Of a DNA stretch of 64,000 bases, positions 33,256 to 42,076 are shown in pieces (the stretch's first letter is position 1; each line of letters starts with the position of its first letter). This DNA is from Sphingomonas sp. HMP9 (lineage in GTDB: Bacteria; Pseudomonadota; Alphaproteobacteria; Sphingomonadales; Sphingomonadaceae). The DNA lies in the NCBI RefSeq assembly GCF_013374115.1, contig NZ_AP022673.1, forward strand, positions 2,814,001 to 2,878,000, written 5' to 3'. The notes beneath the pieces were generated by a model. That model was given only the letters and a program-made list of their open reading frames with translations. It had not been told where the DNA came from and searched no databases. The translations under genes and the position numbers were made by a program.

Positions 33256-33774
33256 GTGTCGGATCGAAAGCCCATCCCCGAGCGCTGGTTGATGACCGAC
33301 GAGCGGATGGGCGACGCCTTGTGGCCTGCGCTCCGGCGATTGCCGCCCGGATCGGGCGTGGTGTTTCGCCATTACGCCACACCGGCGGCGGCGCGACGCG
33401 TGCTGTTGCGGCGAGTGCGACGGCTGGCGCACGCACGGCGGCTGGTGCTGGTGGTGGCCGGGACCTCCGCGATTCGCACCGATGGCGTTCATGGTGGCGC
33501 ACGCGCGGGCGGAATCAGGACTTGGCCGGCGCATTGCCGGGGCGAGGCCTTGGCAGGCCAGCGCGCGGGGGCCGATGCGCTGTTCGTTTCGCCGGTCTAC
33601 GCCACGCGGTCGCATGAGGATGCGGCCGGATCGGGCCCGGCGCGGAGTATGCGGATCGCGCGCGGACTTGGCGTGAAGGTCGTTGCGCTGGGCGGTATGA
33701 ATGAAGTGCGGTGGCGACGAATACGCCGGTTCGGGTTCCACGGCTGGGCCGCGATCGATGCGTGGATGCGCTAG
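33256..33774 (+). CDS. thiE: ThiE/TenI-like thiamine phosphate synthase family protein
   Basis: A 172-residue ThiE/TenI family protein; GTG at 33256 gives SDRKPIPERWLMTDERM. The family's C-terminal half is clear (AGADALFVSPVYATRSHEDA, then KVVALGGMNE, the phosphate-binding loop). It is about 40 residues shorter than typical ThiE, mostly at the N-terminus, and the pyrophosphate-Mg aspartates are not obvious, so true thiamine-phosphate synthase activity is uncertain and TenI-like roles are possible. It diverges from the YggS gene. Confidence 0.75.
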   Translation: MSDRKPIPERWLMTDERMGDALWPALRRLPPGSGVVFRHYATPAAARRVLLRRVRRLAHARRLVLVVAGTSAIRTDGVHGGARAGGIRTWPAHCRGEALAGQRAGADALFVSPVYATRSHEDAAGSGPARSMRIARGLGVKVVALGGMNEVRWRRIRRFGFHGWAAIDAWMR

Positions 33775-33817
33775 GGTCGCGCGCGACCATCGCCGGCTAG
33801 CGGCGAGCGCCCCTTCC

Positions 33818-33900
33818 GTCATCGCAGCGCGAGCTGGGATGTCTTGGCTTGGCGGGTGTCACGCGCTGCGAGGGATACCCCAGCTTCCGCTGGGGTGATG
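33818..33900. repeat. Imperfect hairpin repeat at a convergent junction
   Basis: Arms near 33818-33845 and 33871-33900 (GTCATCGCAGCGCGAGCTGG against CCCCAGCTTCCGCTGGGGTG) pair imperfectly. It lies between the thiE-like and outer-membrane-type genes, which converge here. Confidence 0.65.
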
Positions 33901-33976
33901 GGTCAGCGTGGCGCGGGGCATCGGTCTGCGGTCGGCAACTGGCCGGGATGCGTTCAGCGAGCCGTCGTCACAGCAC

Positions 33977-34684
33977 TTAGAAGCGGAAGGCAGTGCCCAG
34001 ATACACGGCCTGGCTGTCGCGACGGTCGTCATCGACCTTCACGAAGCGCTCACGATCCGACCGATACCGCACGCCCGCCGTCACCGCGAGGCTACGCGTC
34101 AACGCGTAGGACCCGCCAAGATCGACCGAATAGCTCGGCGCGTCTTCGACAAGCCGCGGCGCATTCGACAGCGGACGATCCGCCGCAGCCTTCACCGTGC
34201 CGCTGAACCGCTTGGCGCTATAGCTCACTGCAAGGTCAGCCGCTTCGCGCCCACCGGGCATTGCGCCGAGATCGAGCTTGTTCACGTCGCCCGAGATCGC
34301 GAACCGCTTCCAGCCCACCGACATGCCAAGGTTATACGCGATCGGCGCGATGCCGACGGTCGGCGTGGTCGAGGCCAGGCTGGCGGTGTTCGCGACACTG
34401 CGATTGGTCTGCGCACGGACCGCGACGGTCACGGCGCGATTGTCCTGCCGCGTTTCGGCAGGCGTAAAGCGGAAGCTGCCGGCGTCGAAGCCACCGCGCG
34501 CGAACATCGCGGCAAGGCGGGGGTCGGCAGCGGCCGGCGTGAACGATCCGATACCGCGAACCGCGGCGACGTTATGCTTGGCGATCCGGGCAGGCTGTTC
34601 GCTGGCGCCGAAGGCGGGCGCGACGATTGCAGCGGTGGCGACAAGCGCCCCGGCAACCACCCCGAAAATTCCCCCACGCGTCAT
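33977..34684 (-). CDS. Predicted outer-membrane/porin-like protein of unknown function
   Basis: A 235-residue protein with a signal peptide (FGVVAGALVATAAIVAPAFG). After a low-complexity spacer, residues about 95-235 alternate hydrophobic and polar residues as beta strands (GWKRFAISGDVNKLDL, ADLAVSYSAKRFSGTVKAAA) and end in Phe (YLGTAFRF), the signature of an outer-membrane barrel. ATG at 34684 is chosen over the in-frame start at 34735 because it immediately precedes the signal peptide. I do not recognise the family. It diverges from the DUF3576-leuS genes. Confidence 0.72.
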   Translation of the reverse strand: MTRGGIFGVVAGALVATAAIVAPAFGASEQPARIAKHNVAAVRGIGSFTPAAADPRLAAMFARGGFDAGSFRFTPAETRQDNRAVTVAVRAQTNRSVANTASLASTTPTVGIAPIAYNLGMSVGWKRFAISGDVNKLDLGAMPGGREAADLAVSYSAKRFSGTVKAAADRPLSNAPRLVEDAPSYSVDLGGSYALTRSLAVTAGVRYRSDRERFVKVDDDRRDSQAVYLGTAFRF

Positions 34685-34988
34685 CACAACGAATATGTCC
34701 TTCGAATCCCGTGATCGGATCCTGTTAAACCGCATCTAACATGAATTGATCCGTAGCAAAGGCCGCAGACCGGCCCATTCCCACCCTTCGTCGCCGAATT
34801 GTACGACAGTGTTGCAATCAGCACACATGTCGGCCCGATAGCGCTACCGGATCGGCCCCAGTTCCGGATGCGCCAACCCCCGCGACGATGAGCGCGCCGA
34901 TACGCGCGCCACGCATGCGGGCGTCTGCTTGCGGGCGCGCGGGCACGCCTGTAGAGCAAGGGCTGATTTTCTTGCCAGGATGATGCCC
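34685..34988. other. Divergent intergenic region, no gene seen
   Basis: About 304 bp separating divergent genes (33977-34684 minus and 34989-35420 plus). It should contain both promoters. No confident -35/-10 pair, riboswitch or hairpin stood out by eye. Confidence 0.4.
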
Positions 34989-35420
34989 ATGTTCCGCCGC
35001 TCGCGTATCGCAGTCGTGCTGTTTGCCCTGCCCCTCGTCGCTTGCGGCGGCGGTTCGGCGCGTCCCAAGGCGGATCTCGCCGCATCGAAAATCACGACGA
35101 TCGGCGTCAACAGCTATCTGTGGCGCGCGAGCCTCGACACGCTTGGCTTCATGCCGCTGCTCCAGACCGACTCCAACGGCGGCGTGATTGTCACCGACTG
35201 GTACACCAACCCGCAGACCCCGACCGAGCGCATGAAGGTGACCGTGTCGATCCTCGACCAGGATCTGCGCGCCGATGCGCTGCGCGTCGCGGCCCTTCGC
35301 GAAGTCAATCGCAACGGCCAGTGGGTGTCGTCGCCGGTCCAGGCCGCAACCACGCAGAAGCTCGAGGATATCATCCTGACCAAGGCCCGCGACCTGCGCC
35401 GCGCCTCGATCGCGGGCTGA
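34989..35420 (+). CDS. DUF3576 lipoprotein
   Basis: A 143-residue DUF3576 protein. It is a lipoprotein: [19 protein letters not shown] gives the lipobox L-V-A-C, followed by a Gly/Ser linker. The conserved core [20 protein letters not shown] and [17 protein letters not shown] is present. The family is of unknown function but usually sits directly upstream of leuS in Alphaproteobacteria, as here (11 bp before leuS). The ATG at 34989 has AGGA about 9 bp upstream; two in-frame ATGs lie just before it. It is probably transported outward by the Lol pathway. Confidence 0.9.
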   Translation: MFRRSRIAVVLFALPLVACGGGSARPKADLAASKITTIGVNSYLWRASLDTLGFMPLLQTDSNGGVIVTDWYTNPQTPTERMKVTVSILDQDLRADALRVAALREVNRNGQWVSSPVQAATTQKLEDIILTKARDLRRASIAG

Positions 35421-35430
35421 GGACCAAATA

Positions 35431-38037
35431 ATGGCGTCGCGTTTCAATGCGTTGAAGGCGGACGCGGCGTGGCAGAAAGTCTGGGACGAGCGCAAGACGT
35501 TCGCCGCCGACGACCTGTCGACCAAGCCGCGTTCGTACGTGCTCGAGATGTTCCCCTATCCGTCGGGGCGCATCCATATGGGGCATGTCCGGAACTACAC
35601 GATGGGCGACGTGCTCGCGCGGTTCCGTCGGATGAAGGGCATGGAAGTGCTCCATCCGATGGGCTGGGATGCGTTCGGCATGCCCGCCGAGAATGCGGCG
35701 ATGGAAAAGGGCGTGCATCCGGGCAATTGGACGCGCGCCAACATCGCGACGATGAAGGCGCAGCTGAAGCGGCTCGGCTTCGCGCTCGACTGGACGCGGG
35801 AACTGGCGACGTGCGAGCCTGAGTATTACGGGCATGAGCAGGCGCTGTTCCTCGACCTGTTCGCGGCGGGGCTCGTCTATCGCAAGGAATCCGCGGTCAA
35901 CTGGGATCCGGTCGACATGACCGTGCTCGCCAACGAGCAGGTGATCGACGGGCGCGGCTGGCGCTCGGGTGCGCTGGTCGAGCGTCGGAAACTGTCGCAG
36001 TGGTTCCTGAAGATCACCGACTTCGCCGACGAGCTGGTCGACGGGCTGGGCGCGCTCGAGCATTGGCCCGACAAGGTCAAGCTGATGCAGGAGAACTGGA
36101 TCGGCCGCAGCCAGGGGTTGCAGTTCGAGTTCGCGCTGGCTTCCCCCCTCCCGCTTGCGGGAGGGGTCGGGGGAGGGCCTGACACGACCGCGACGACGGC
36201 GATTGGGGAGGCCTCCCCTCCCCTGACCCCTCCCGCAAGCGGGAGGGGAATAGAGTCGGTCGAGGTGTTCACGACGCGGCCCGACACGATGTTCGGATCG
36301 AGCTTCGTCGCGGTCGCGGCCGACCATCCGATCGCGCGCGCGATCGCCGAGACGAACCCCGACGCAGCCGCCTTTATCGAGCTGTGCAAGCGTGGCGGCA
36401 CCACCGCGGCAGAGCTCGACACGCAGGAGAAGCTGGGCTTCGACACCGGTATCCGCGCGACGCATCCGCTCGACACGACGTGGGAACTCCCCGTCTACAT
36501 CGCGAATTTCGTGCTGATGGAATATGGCACGGGCGCGGTGTTCGGCGTGCCCGCGCATGACCAGCGCGATCTCGATTTCGCGCGCAAATACGACCTGCCC
36601 GTCAAGCGTGTCGTCTCCGAAGGCGATGACGTAGCCCCCGTATTCGTCGGCGACACCGCCTGGATCGGCGCGGGCACGATCGTGAACTCGCATTTCCTCG
36701 ACGGCATGGACATCGAGGACGCCAATCGCGTCGTGATCGAACGCGCCGAGGGCGAAGGCTGGGGCAAGGGCACGACCGTGTTCCGCCTGCGCGACTGGGG
36801 CGTCAGCCGCCAGCGTTATTGGGGCACGCCGATCCCGATCATCCACTGCGACACGTGCGGCGCGGTGCCGGTGCCCAAGGACCAGTTGCCGATCGTCCTG
36901 CCCGAGGACGTCAGCTTCGACATCCCCGGCAACCCGCTCGATCGCCATCCGACCTGGAAGCACGTCGCCTGCCCGTCGTGCGGCGCGGACGCGCGGCGCG
37001 AGACCGATACTCTCGACACGTTCGTCGATTCGTCGTGGTATTTCATCCGCTTCGCCAGCCAGCCCGACGCCAAGCCGTTCGACCGGACGGACGCGGAGAA
37101 GTGGTTGCCGGTCAACCAGTATATCGGCGGCGTCGAGCATGCGATCCTGCATCTGCTCTACGCGCGCTTCTGGACGCGTGCGCTCAAGCATATCGGGATG
37201 CTCGACATCGCCGAGCCGTTCGCCGGGCTGTTCACGCAAGGCATGGTCACGCACGAGACGTACAAGTCCGCGGACGGTCGCTGGCTTGGCCCCAATGACG
37301 TGCGCGACGGCATCGAAATCGCGACCGGTGACGCCATCACCGTCGGTCGCGTCGAAAAGATGTCGAAGTCGAAGAAGAACACGGTCGATCCCGAGCCGAT
37401 CGTCGACCAGTACGGCGCCGACGCGGTGCGCTGGTTCGTCCTCTCCGACTCTCCACCCGAGCGCGATCTGCCCTGGAGCGAATCCGGCATCGAAGGCGCT
37501 TGGCGGTTCGTCCAGCGTCTCTGGCGCCTGATCGAGTCGGACGATGCGGCGAAGGCCGAAGGTGAGGACATCGCGTTGCGCAAACTGTGCCACCGGACGA
37601 CGGTGGGTATCGAGAGCGATATCAACGCCTTGCAGTTCAACAAGGCGGTCGCGCGGCTCTATTCGTTGTGCAGCGCGATCGAGAAGGCGGCACCCTCCGC
37701 GGATCGCGAAGAGGCGGTGCGCACGCTGCTGCTGCTTGTCAGCCCGATGGTCCCGCACGTCGCCGAGGAAGCCTGGGCGACCGCGGGGAATGACGGCCTG
37801 ATCGCCGACGCCGCCTGGCCGATCGTCGATCCGGCGATGCTGGTCGACGACGAGGTGACCATTGCGGTGCAGGTCAACGGTAAGCTCCGCGATACGCTGG
37901 TGTTCCCCAAGGGCGCGCCGAAGGACGAGGTCGAGGCCGCCGCGCTCGCCTCTGAAAAGATCGTCCGCCTGCTCGAGGGCAAAGCGCCCCGGAAAGTGAT
38001 CGTCGTGCCCGACCGTCTCGTGAACATCGTCGCATGA
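35431..38037 (+). CDS. leuS: Leucyl-tRNA synthetase with in-frame palindromic repeat insert
   Basis: An 868-residue class I synthetase that charges tRNA-Leu. HMGH (49-52) and KMSKS (about 643) are the ATP-binding signatures. The CP1 editing domain keeps TTRPDT (about 280) and GVPAHDQRD (about 370); the zinc-like module DTCGAVPVP and [11 protein letters not shown] and an anticodon-binding C-terminus are present. Between GLQFEFAL and [12 protein letters not shown] lie ~37 residues of low-complexity Gly/Pro/Ala encoded by a hairpin repeat (36143-36249) in frame. The stop overlaps lptE by 4 bp (ATGA). The insert sits in a loop at the entry of the editing domain, so activity may survive. Confidence 0.97.
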   Translation: MASRFNALKADAAWQKVWDERKTFAADDLSTKPRSYVLEMFPYPSGRIHMGHVRNYTMGDVLARFRRMKGMEVLHPMGWDAFGMPAENAAMEKGVHPGNWTRANIATMKAQLKRLGFALDWTRELATCEPEYYGHEQALFLDLFAAGLVYRKESAVNWDPVDMTVLANEQVIDGRGWRSGALVERRKLSQWFLKITDFADELVDGLGALEHWPDKVKLMQENWIGRSQGLQFEFALASPLPLAGGVGGGPDTTATTAIGEASPPLTPPASGRGIESVEVFTTRPDTMFGSSFVAVAADHPIARAIAETNPDAAAFIELCKRGGTTAAELDTQEKLGFDTGIRATHPLDTTWELPVYIANFVLMEYGTGAVFGVPAHDQRDLDFARKYDLPVKRVVSEGDDVAPVFVGDTAWIGAGTIVNSHFLDGMDIEDANRVVIERAEGEGWGKGTTVFRLRDWGVSRQRYWGTPIPIIHCDTCGAVPVPKDQLPIVLPEDVSFDIPGNPLDRHPTWKHVACPSCGADARRETDTLDTFVDSSWYFIRFASQPDAKPFDRTDAEKWLPVNQYIGGVEHAILHLLYARFWTRALKHIGMLDIAEPFAGLFTQGMVTHETYKSADGRWLGPNDVRDGIEIATGDAITVGRVEKMSKSKKNTVDPEPIVDQYGADAVRWFVLSDSPPERDLPWSESGIEGAWRFVQRLWRLIESDDAAKAEGEDIALRKLCHRTTVGIESDINALQFNKAVARLYSLCSAIEKAAPSADREEAVRTLLLLVSPMVPHVAEEAWATAGNDGLIADAAWPIVDPAMLVDDEVTIAVQVNGKLRDTLVFPKGAPKDEVEAAALASEKIVRLLEGKAPRKVIVVPDRLVNIVA
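36143..36249. repeat. Hairpin repeat inside leuS
   Basis: Arms CCCCTCCCGCTTGCGGGAGG (36145-36164) plus adjacent G-rich bases, and the inverted arm at about 36209-36249 containing CCCTCCCGCAAGCGGGAGGG. Such CCCTCCCGC-type hairpins are usually intergenic in Alphaproteobacteria; this one is in frame, codes for residues about 238-273 and contains no stop. Confidence 0.9.
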
Positions 38038-38564
38038 AGCGGCTGGCGATCCTCGGCGCGCTGGCGCTGGCACCTTTATTGTCCGGCTGCGGGCTGCATC
38101 CGCTCTATGCGGGCGGCAGCAGTGGTCCGGTCGCAGGCGCGCTTGGCCAGGTCGAGATCGCGCCGATCGCGGGCAAGAATGGCTGGCTGATGGCGACCGC
38201 GCTGCGCGACCGACTGCCGTCGAACGGCGCGCCGGCGATGTACCGGATCGATATCCGCCTCGACGACCAGATCAGCGGGCTGGGCGTGCGGACCGACGAC
38301 AGCGTCTCGCGCGAACGGCGGACGCTGCGCGCGCGGTATCAGTTGGTACGGATCGGCGACAATTCGGTGTTGCTCGATGCGACTGCGGGATCGGATGCCG
38401 GCATCGATGTGGTGCGTTCGGAATATGCCACGATCGCGGCTGAGAATACCGCGCTCGAACGGCTGTCGGCGATCGTTGCGGACCAGATCGTCGCGCGCAT
38501 CGCGCTGTACGCGCGCAATACGCCTGCCGTTGCCGCGGCGCAGGGCCCCGCACCGGCGAAGTGA
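38034..38564 (+). CDS. lptE: LptE, LPS-assembly lipoprotein
   Basis: A 176-residue lipoprotein of the LptE family, partner of LptD in placing lipopolysaccharide in the outer leaflet. The signal ends [10 protein letters not shown], and the next residues GLHPLYAGG match the conserved G-x-x-PLY. The rest is a small alpha-beta domain with [14 protein letters not shown]. It overlaps leuS (ATGA) and holA (GTGA) by 4 bp each, so the three are coupled. Confidence 0.93.
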   Translation: MKRLAILGALALAPLLSGCGLHPLYAGGSSGPVAGALGQVEIAPIAGKNGWLMATALRDRLPSNGAPAMYRIDIRLDDQISGLGVRTDDSVSRERRTLRARYQLVRIGDNSVLLDATAGSDAGIDVVRSEYATIAAENTALERLSAIVADQIVARIALYARNTPAVAAAQGPAPAK

Positions 38565-39580
38565 AGGCGTCCGCTGGCCAGATTCGCGGTGCGCTGGCCA
38601 AACCGGGTGCGGAGATCCGCCTGTACCTGCTGCACGGGCCCGACGAGGCCGGCGCGAGCGACCTGGCGCGCCTGCTGGCCAAGGCGATGGGGGCGGATGC
38701 CGAGCGCATCGATCTCGACGGTGCGACGCTCAAGAGTGATCCCGGCCGGCTGACCGACGAGGCCGCGTCGCTGTCGCTGTTCGCGGGGGCGCGGTTCGTC
38801 CGCGTCGCGTCGGCGGGCGAGGAAAGCCTCGAGGCGTTCGCCAATCTGTTGGCCGCGGAGCGTGTCGGCAATCCGGTCGTCGCGATCGCGCCAACGGTCA
38901 AGTCGACCGCGAAGATCGTCAAGCTCGCGATCGACTCGCCGCGCGCGATGGCGTTCGCCTGCTACGCCCCCACCGCGCAGGATGCCGAACGGCTGGCGAC
39001 GACGATCGCGAGCGAGAACGGCCTGCGCCCTGCCCCCGGCGTCGCGCGACGGCTGGTCGACACGACCGGCGGGGATCGCGCGGTCATTTCACGCGAGATC
39101 GAGAAGCTCGCGCTCTACCTCGACGCCGCGCCCGATCGGCCGGCGGACCTCGATCATCACGCGCTCGACGCGGTCGGTGCCGACCTGGGCGATGCGGAGA
39201 TGAGTCGCGCGATCGATGCGGTGATCGAGGGACGCGTCGACGATCTCGGCGCCGAGCTGGCTGTGCTCGAAGAGGCGGGGACGTCGCCTATCCCGTGGCT
39301 GCGCCAACTCGTCCGCCGCCTGATCGCGCTGGCCGACATGCGCGGCGAGATCGACCGCGGGGAGTCGGTCGATGCGGTGATGAAGCGCCACCGTGTGTTC
39401 TTCAAGGAGGAGGCAAGCACCGCACGCTCACTGCGCCGCTGGACGCCCGTCATGCTCGCGACCGCGATCCAGAGGGTCCGGACCGCCGAGCGCGCGATCA
39501 TGGCCTCGGGGAATGCCGGCGGGGTGGTCGCCGAGGCTGCCGTCGTCGCGCTGTCTCAGGCGATCGCGCGGCGGAAGTAA
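38561..39580 (+). CDS. holA: DNA polymerase III delta subunit
   Basis: A 339-residue HolA, the clamp-loader subunit that opens the beta clamp. The family features are weak in sequence but in the expected places: an N-terminal region LYLLHGPDEAGASDLARLL, the Walker-like nonhydrolysing domain, and a C-terminal collar domain with RSLRRWTPVMLATAIQRV. GTG start overlaps lptE by 4 bp. The leuS-lptE-holA-parB order is characteristic of the group. It converges with parB. Confidence 0.9.
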   Translation: MKASAGQIRGALAKPGAEIRLYLLHGPDEAGASDLARLLAKAMGADAERIDLDGATLKSDPGRLTDEAASLSLFAGARFVRVASAGEESLEAFANLLAAERVGNPVVAIAPTVKSTAKIVKLAIDSPRAMAFACYAPTAQDAERLATTIASENGLRPAPGVARRLVDTTGGDRAVISREIEKLALYLDAAPDRPADLDHHALDAVGADLGDAEMSRAIDAVIEGRVDDLGAELAVLEEAGTSPIPWLRQLVRRLIALADMRGEIDRGESVDAVMKRHRVFFKEEASTARSLRRWTPVMLATAIQRVRTAERAIMASGNAGGVVAEAAVVALSQAIARRK

Positions 39581-39627
39581 GTTTCGGCCCACGCCGGAAT
39601 AGGTTGGTATGCTCCCTATCCCACAAC

Positions 39628-39725
39628 GTCGTCATTCCCGCGCAGGCGGGAACCCATACTGGCAAGCTTAGCCCTGGGGTCGCAAACCGTAGAGGATATG
39701 GATCCCCGCCTGCGCGGGGATGACG
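39628..39725. repeat. Hairpin repeat, CGCAGGCGGG family (copy 1)
   Basis: Arms about 39628-39660 and 39698-39725 (CGTCATTCCCGCGCAGGCGG with ATCCCCGCCTGCGCGGGGAT). It lies between convergent holA and parB. A near-identical element is at 46729-46827. Confidence 0.88.
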
Positions 39726-39770
39726 AAGGGTTGAATGGTTGGGCGGGGTGGTCCCCAACCCGCCTCTCCC

Positions 39771-40667
39771 CTAGATCGCCCCGCCCGTAAGCCGCTGGCA
39801 AACCATATCCAGCTGATCCAACGTCGAGTAGCTCAGCGTCAACGTTCCCCCAGTCTCGGTATGCGCGACCCGCACCTGGAGCCCCAGAAGATCCGCCAAC
39901 TGCCGCTCCAGCGCCGCGATATCCGCATCCGGGATCCGCGGCTCCGACGACCCGCCGCTGCGGCTACGTCCAGGCTTCGCATCGCGCGCCAGTTTCTCGG
40001 TCTCGCGCACCGACAGCCCGCGTGCGACCACCTGATCCGCCAGTGTCTCGACGTCGGGCGATCCCAGCAACGCCCGCGCATGCCCCATCGACAGCGATCC
40101 ATCGACCACCTGCGACTGGACCTGCGCCGGCAGCTCGAGCAACCGCAGCAGGTTCGCGACATGGCTGCGCGACTTGTGAACGATCTTGGCGAGCACCTCC
40201 TGCGTGTGGCCGTACTCGCCGGCCAGCCGCTGATAGGCCTGCGCCTCTTCGATCGCGTTCAGATCCTCGCGCTGGATGTTCTCGATCAGCGCGATCTCGA
40301 GCGTCTCGGCGTCGTCGAAGTCGCGGACGACGACCGGCACCTCGTGCAGCCGCGCACGCTGTGCCGCACGCCAGCGGCGCTCGCCCGCGACGATCTGGAA
40401 ATCATGCCCATGTGGCCGAACGACGATCGGCTGGATCAGCCCGCGCGACGCGATCGACGCGGCGAGTTCATCGAGCATCGCCTCGTCGAAATGCCGGCGC
40501 GGTTGATCGGGATGCGGCGACAGCGAACTGACCGGCAGCATCCGCACACCCGACGACTGCGATGCGGACGCCCCATCGGCGGATACCGGTGTCTCGCGTG
40601 CCATCTCGCCGAGCAACGCGTTGAGGCCCCTGCCCAGCCCCGGGCGGCCGCGCTTGTTCTCGCTCAT
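39771..40667 (-). CDS. parB: Chromosome partitioning protein ParB
   Basis: A 298-residue ParB. The N-terminal tail MSENKRGRPGLGRGLNALLG precedes GERRWRAAQRARL (box II, CTP-binding region) at about 105, then HTH SRSHVANLLRLLEL. The C-terminus is a dimerisation domain. ParB loads onto parS and slides as a clamp; three parS sites lie in this window (41501, 43951, 53681). The ATG overlaps the parA stop by 4 bp. It converges with holA across a hairpin repeat. Confidence 0.97.
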   Translation of the reverse strand: MSENKRGRPGLGRGLNALLGEMARETPVSADGASASQSSGVRMLPVSSLSPHPDQPRRHFDEAMLDELAASIASRGLIQPIVVRPHGHDFQIVAGERRWRAAQRARLHEVPVVVRDFDDAETLEIALIENIQREDLNAIEEAQAYQRLAGEYGHTQEVLAKIVHKSRSHVANLLRLLELPAQVQSQVVDGSLSMGHARALLGSPDVETLADQVVARGLSVRETEKLARDAKPGRSRSGGSSEPRIPDADIAALERQLADLLGLQVRVAHTETGGTLTLSYSTLDQLDMVCQRLTGGAI

Positions 40668-41446
40668 GCCGCGGCCTGCGCGGTAACAGGCAGTCGACCG
40701 ATCAACTCACGCGCGAGCGCGATATAGGCCTGCGAGCCGGAGCAACGGTGGTCGTAGATCAATGCGGGCAGCCCATGACTCGGCGCCTCCGACAGCCGCA
40801 CGTTGCGCGGGATCACCGTCTCGAAAACCACTTTCCCCAATACCGCACGGACGTCCGCCGAGACCTGATCGGTCAGTCGGTTGCGTCGATCGAACATCGT
40901 CAGCGCAACCCCCAGGATCGACAGCCCCGGATTGAACCGCTGGCGGATACGCTCGACCGTGCTCAACAACTGCGACAACCCCTCGAGCGCGAAGAACTCG
41001 CATTGCAGCGGCACGAGTAGAGAATCCGCCGCGACCATCGCGTTGATCGTCAGCAACCCGAGCGATGGCGGGCAATCGATCAGCGCAATATCCCACGGCC
41101 CCTGCGCCGCCTTCACCGCGCGATTGAGCCGGTGCGTGCGCGCATCGAAATCGACCAGCTCGATCTCGGCCCCCGACAGGTCGACCGTCGCCGGCACGAT
41201 ATCGAGCCGCGGTACGCGGGTATGCACCACCGCCTCCTCGATCGAGGTCTCACCGACGAGGACGTCGTAGCTCGAGCGTTCGCGCTGCGAATGACCGATG
41301 CCGAGCCCGGTCGATGCATTGCCCTGCGGATCGAGATCGACCAGGAGCACGCGCATGCCCGTCGCCGCCAGCGCGGTCGCGAGATTGATGGCGCTGGTGG
41401 TCTTGCCCACCCCGCCCTTTTGATTGGCGACCGCGATGGTGATCAT
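40664..41446 (-). CDS. parA: Chromosome partitioning ATPase ParA/Soj
   Basis: A 260-residue ParA ATPase. The deviant Walker A is KGGVGKTTSAIN (about residues 11-22), with DLDPQGNASTGLG and IDCPPSLGLLT, all as in chromosomal Soj/ParA proteins that move ParB-parS complexes along the nucleoid. ATG at 41446 is preferred over the upstream open frame. It overlaps rsmG by 4 bp and parB by 4 bp, forming the classical operon mnmE-mnmG-rsmG-parA-parB. Confidence 0.97.
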   Translation of the reverse strand: MITIAVANQKGGVGKTTSAINLATALAATGMRVLLVDLDPQGNASTGLGIGHSQRERSSYDVLVGETSIEEAVVHTRVPRLDIVPATVDLSGAEIELVDFDARTHRLNRAVKAAQGPWDIALIDCPPSLGLLTINAMVAADSLLVPLQCEFFALEGLSQLLSTVERIRQRFNPGLSILGVALTMFDRRNRLTDQVSADVRAVLGKVVFETVIPRNVRLSEAPSHGLPALIYDHRCSGSQAYIALARELIGRLPVTAQAAA

Positions 41447-42063
41447 CGCGCGCTTACCCCATCCAGAACCACGATCGACGACTCCGGGTTCGTGACGCTT
41501 TGTTCCACGTGGAACATAAACCGCCAATGTTGCTTGAGCGCGGCCAGCTCTTCCTCATCGAAACGCCCCCGAGGAAGCAGCCACCGCGTCTCCTTTGTGG
41601 CGCAGTGCGCCGCGCCACGCAAAAGGTTTTGCAGCGACGCGACCGCGCGCGCGGAAATGATCACGGCGTCGGCAGTCGCATTCTCGACCTTCGACGCGTG
41701 GACTCGGACCTGTCCGCCGAGTCCGAGCCGGGCGACGCAGAGCTGCAGGAAGTCGGCCCGGCGACGGCGGGGCTCAACGAGATCGACCGGACCATCGCGC
41801 ACCAGCGCAACGACCATGCCGGGAAAGCCCCCGCCCGTGCCGATATCGAGCCAGCGTTTTGCGCCCGCGTCGGCGCCCGCGAGTGGGACGAGCTGGAGCG
41901 AGTCAACGACGTGGCGGTCCCAGATCGTCGGGATCGTCGACGGCGCGATCAGATTCTGGTGCGGCGCCTCCGCGACGACCATGTCGACGAACGCCGCCAG
42001 CCGCTCGGTGGCCTCGGGGCCGAAGCGGTCGGCAACCCAGGCCTGTGCCCCATCTTCTGTCAT
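41443..42063 (-). CDS. rsmG: 16S rRNA m7G methyltransferase RsmG
   Basis: A 206-residue RsmG (GidB). The SAM-binding motif is WLDIGTGGGFPGMVVAL, followed by VDLVEPRRRRADFLQ; it methylates G527 of 16S rRNA. The C-terminal region contains a parS site (41501-41516), which is encoded as FHVEQ, so part of the protein sequence is constrained by partitioning. ATG at 42063 follows mnmG by 13 bp. Confidence 0.95.
   Translation of the reverse strand: MTEDGAQAWVADRFGPEATERLAAFVDMVVAEAPHQNLIAPSTIPTIWDRHVVDSLQLVPLAGADAGAKRWLDIGTGGGFPGMVVALVRDGPVDLVEPRRRRADFLQLCVARLGLGGQVRVHASKVENATADAVIISARAVASLQNLLRGAAHCATKETRWLLPRGRFDEEELAALKQHWRFMFHVEQSVTNPESSIVVLDGVSAR
41501..41516. other. parS site 1 (within rsmG)
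   Basis: TGTTCCACGTGGAACA, a perfect 16-bp ParB-binding palindrome. It lies inside rsmG, encoding MFHVEQ on the minus strand, and about 9.6 kb left of the oriC candidate. Confidence 0.95.
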
Positions 42064-42076
42064 GCTGCGTCTTCGG

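Noticed and set aside
35371..38073. 900-residue minus-strand frame opposite leuS
   Set aside because: It is a compositional shadow in a GC-rich gene; leuS has all synthetase motifs.
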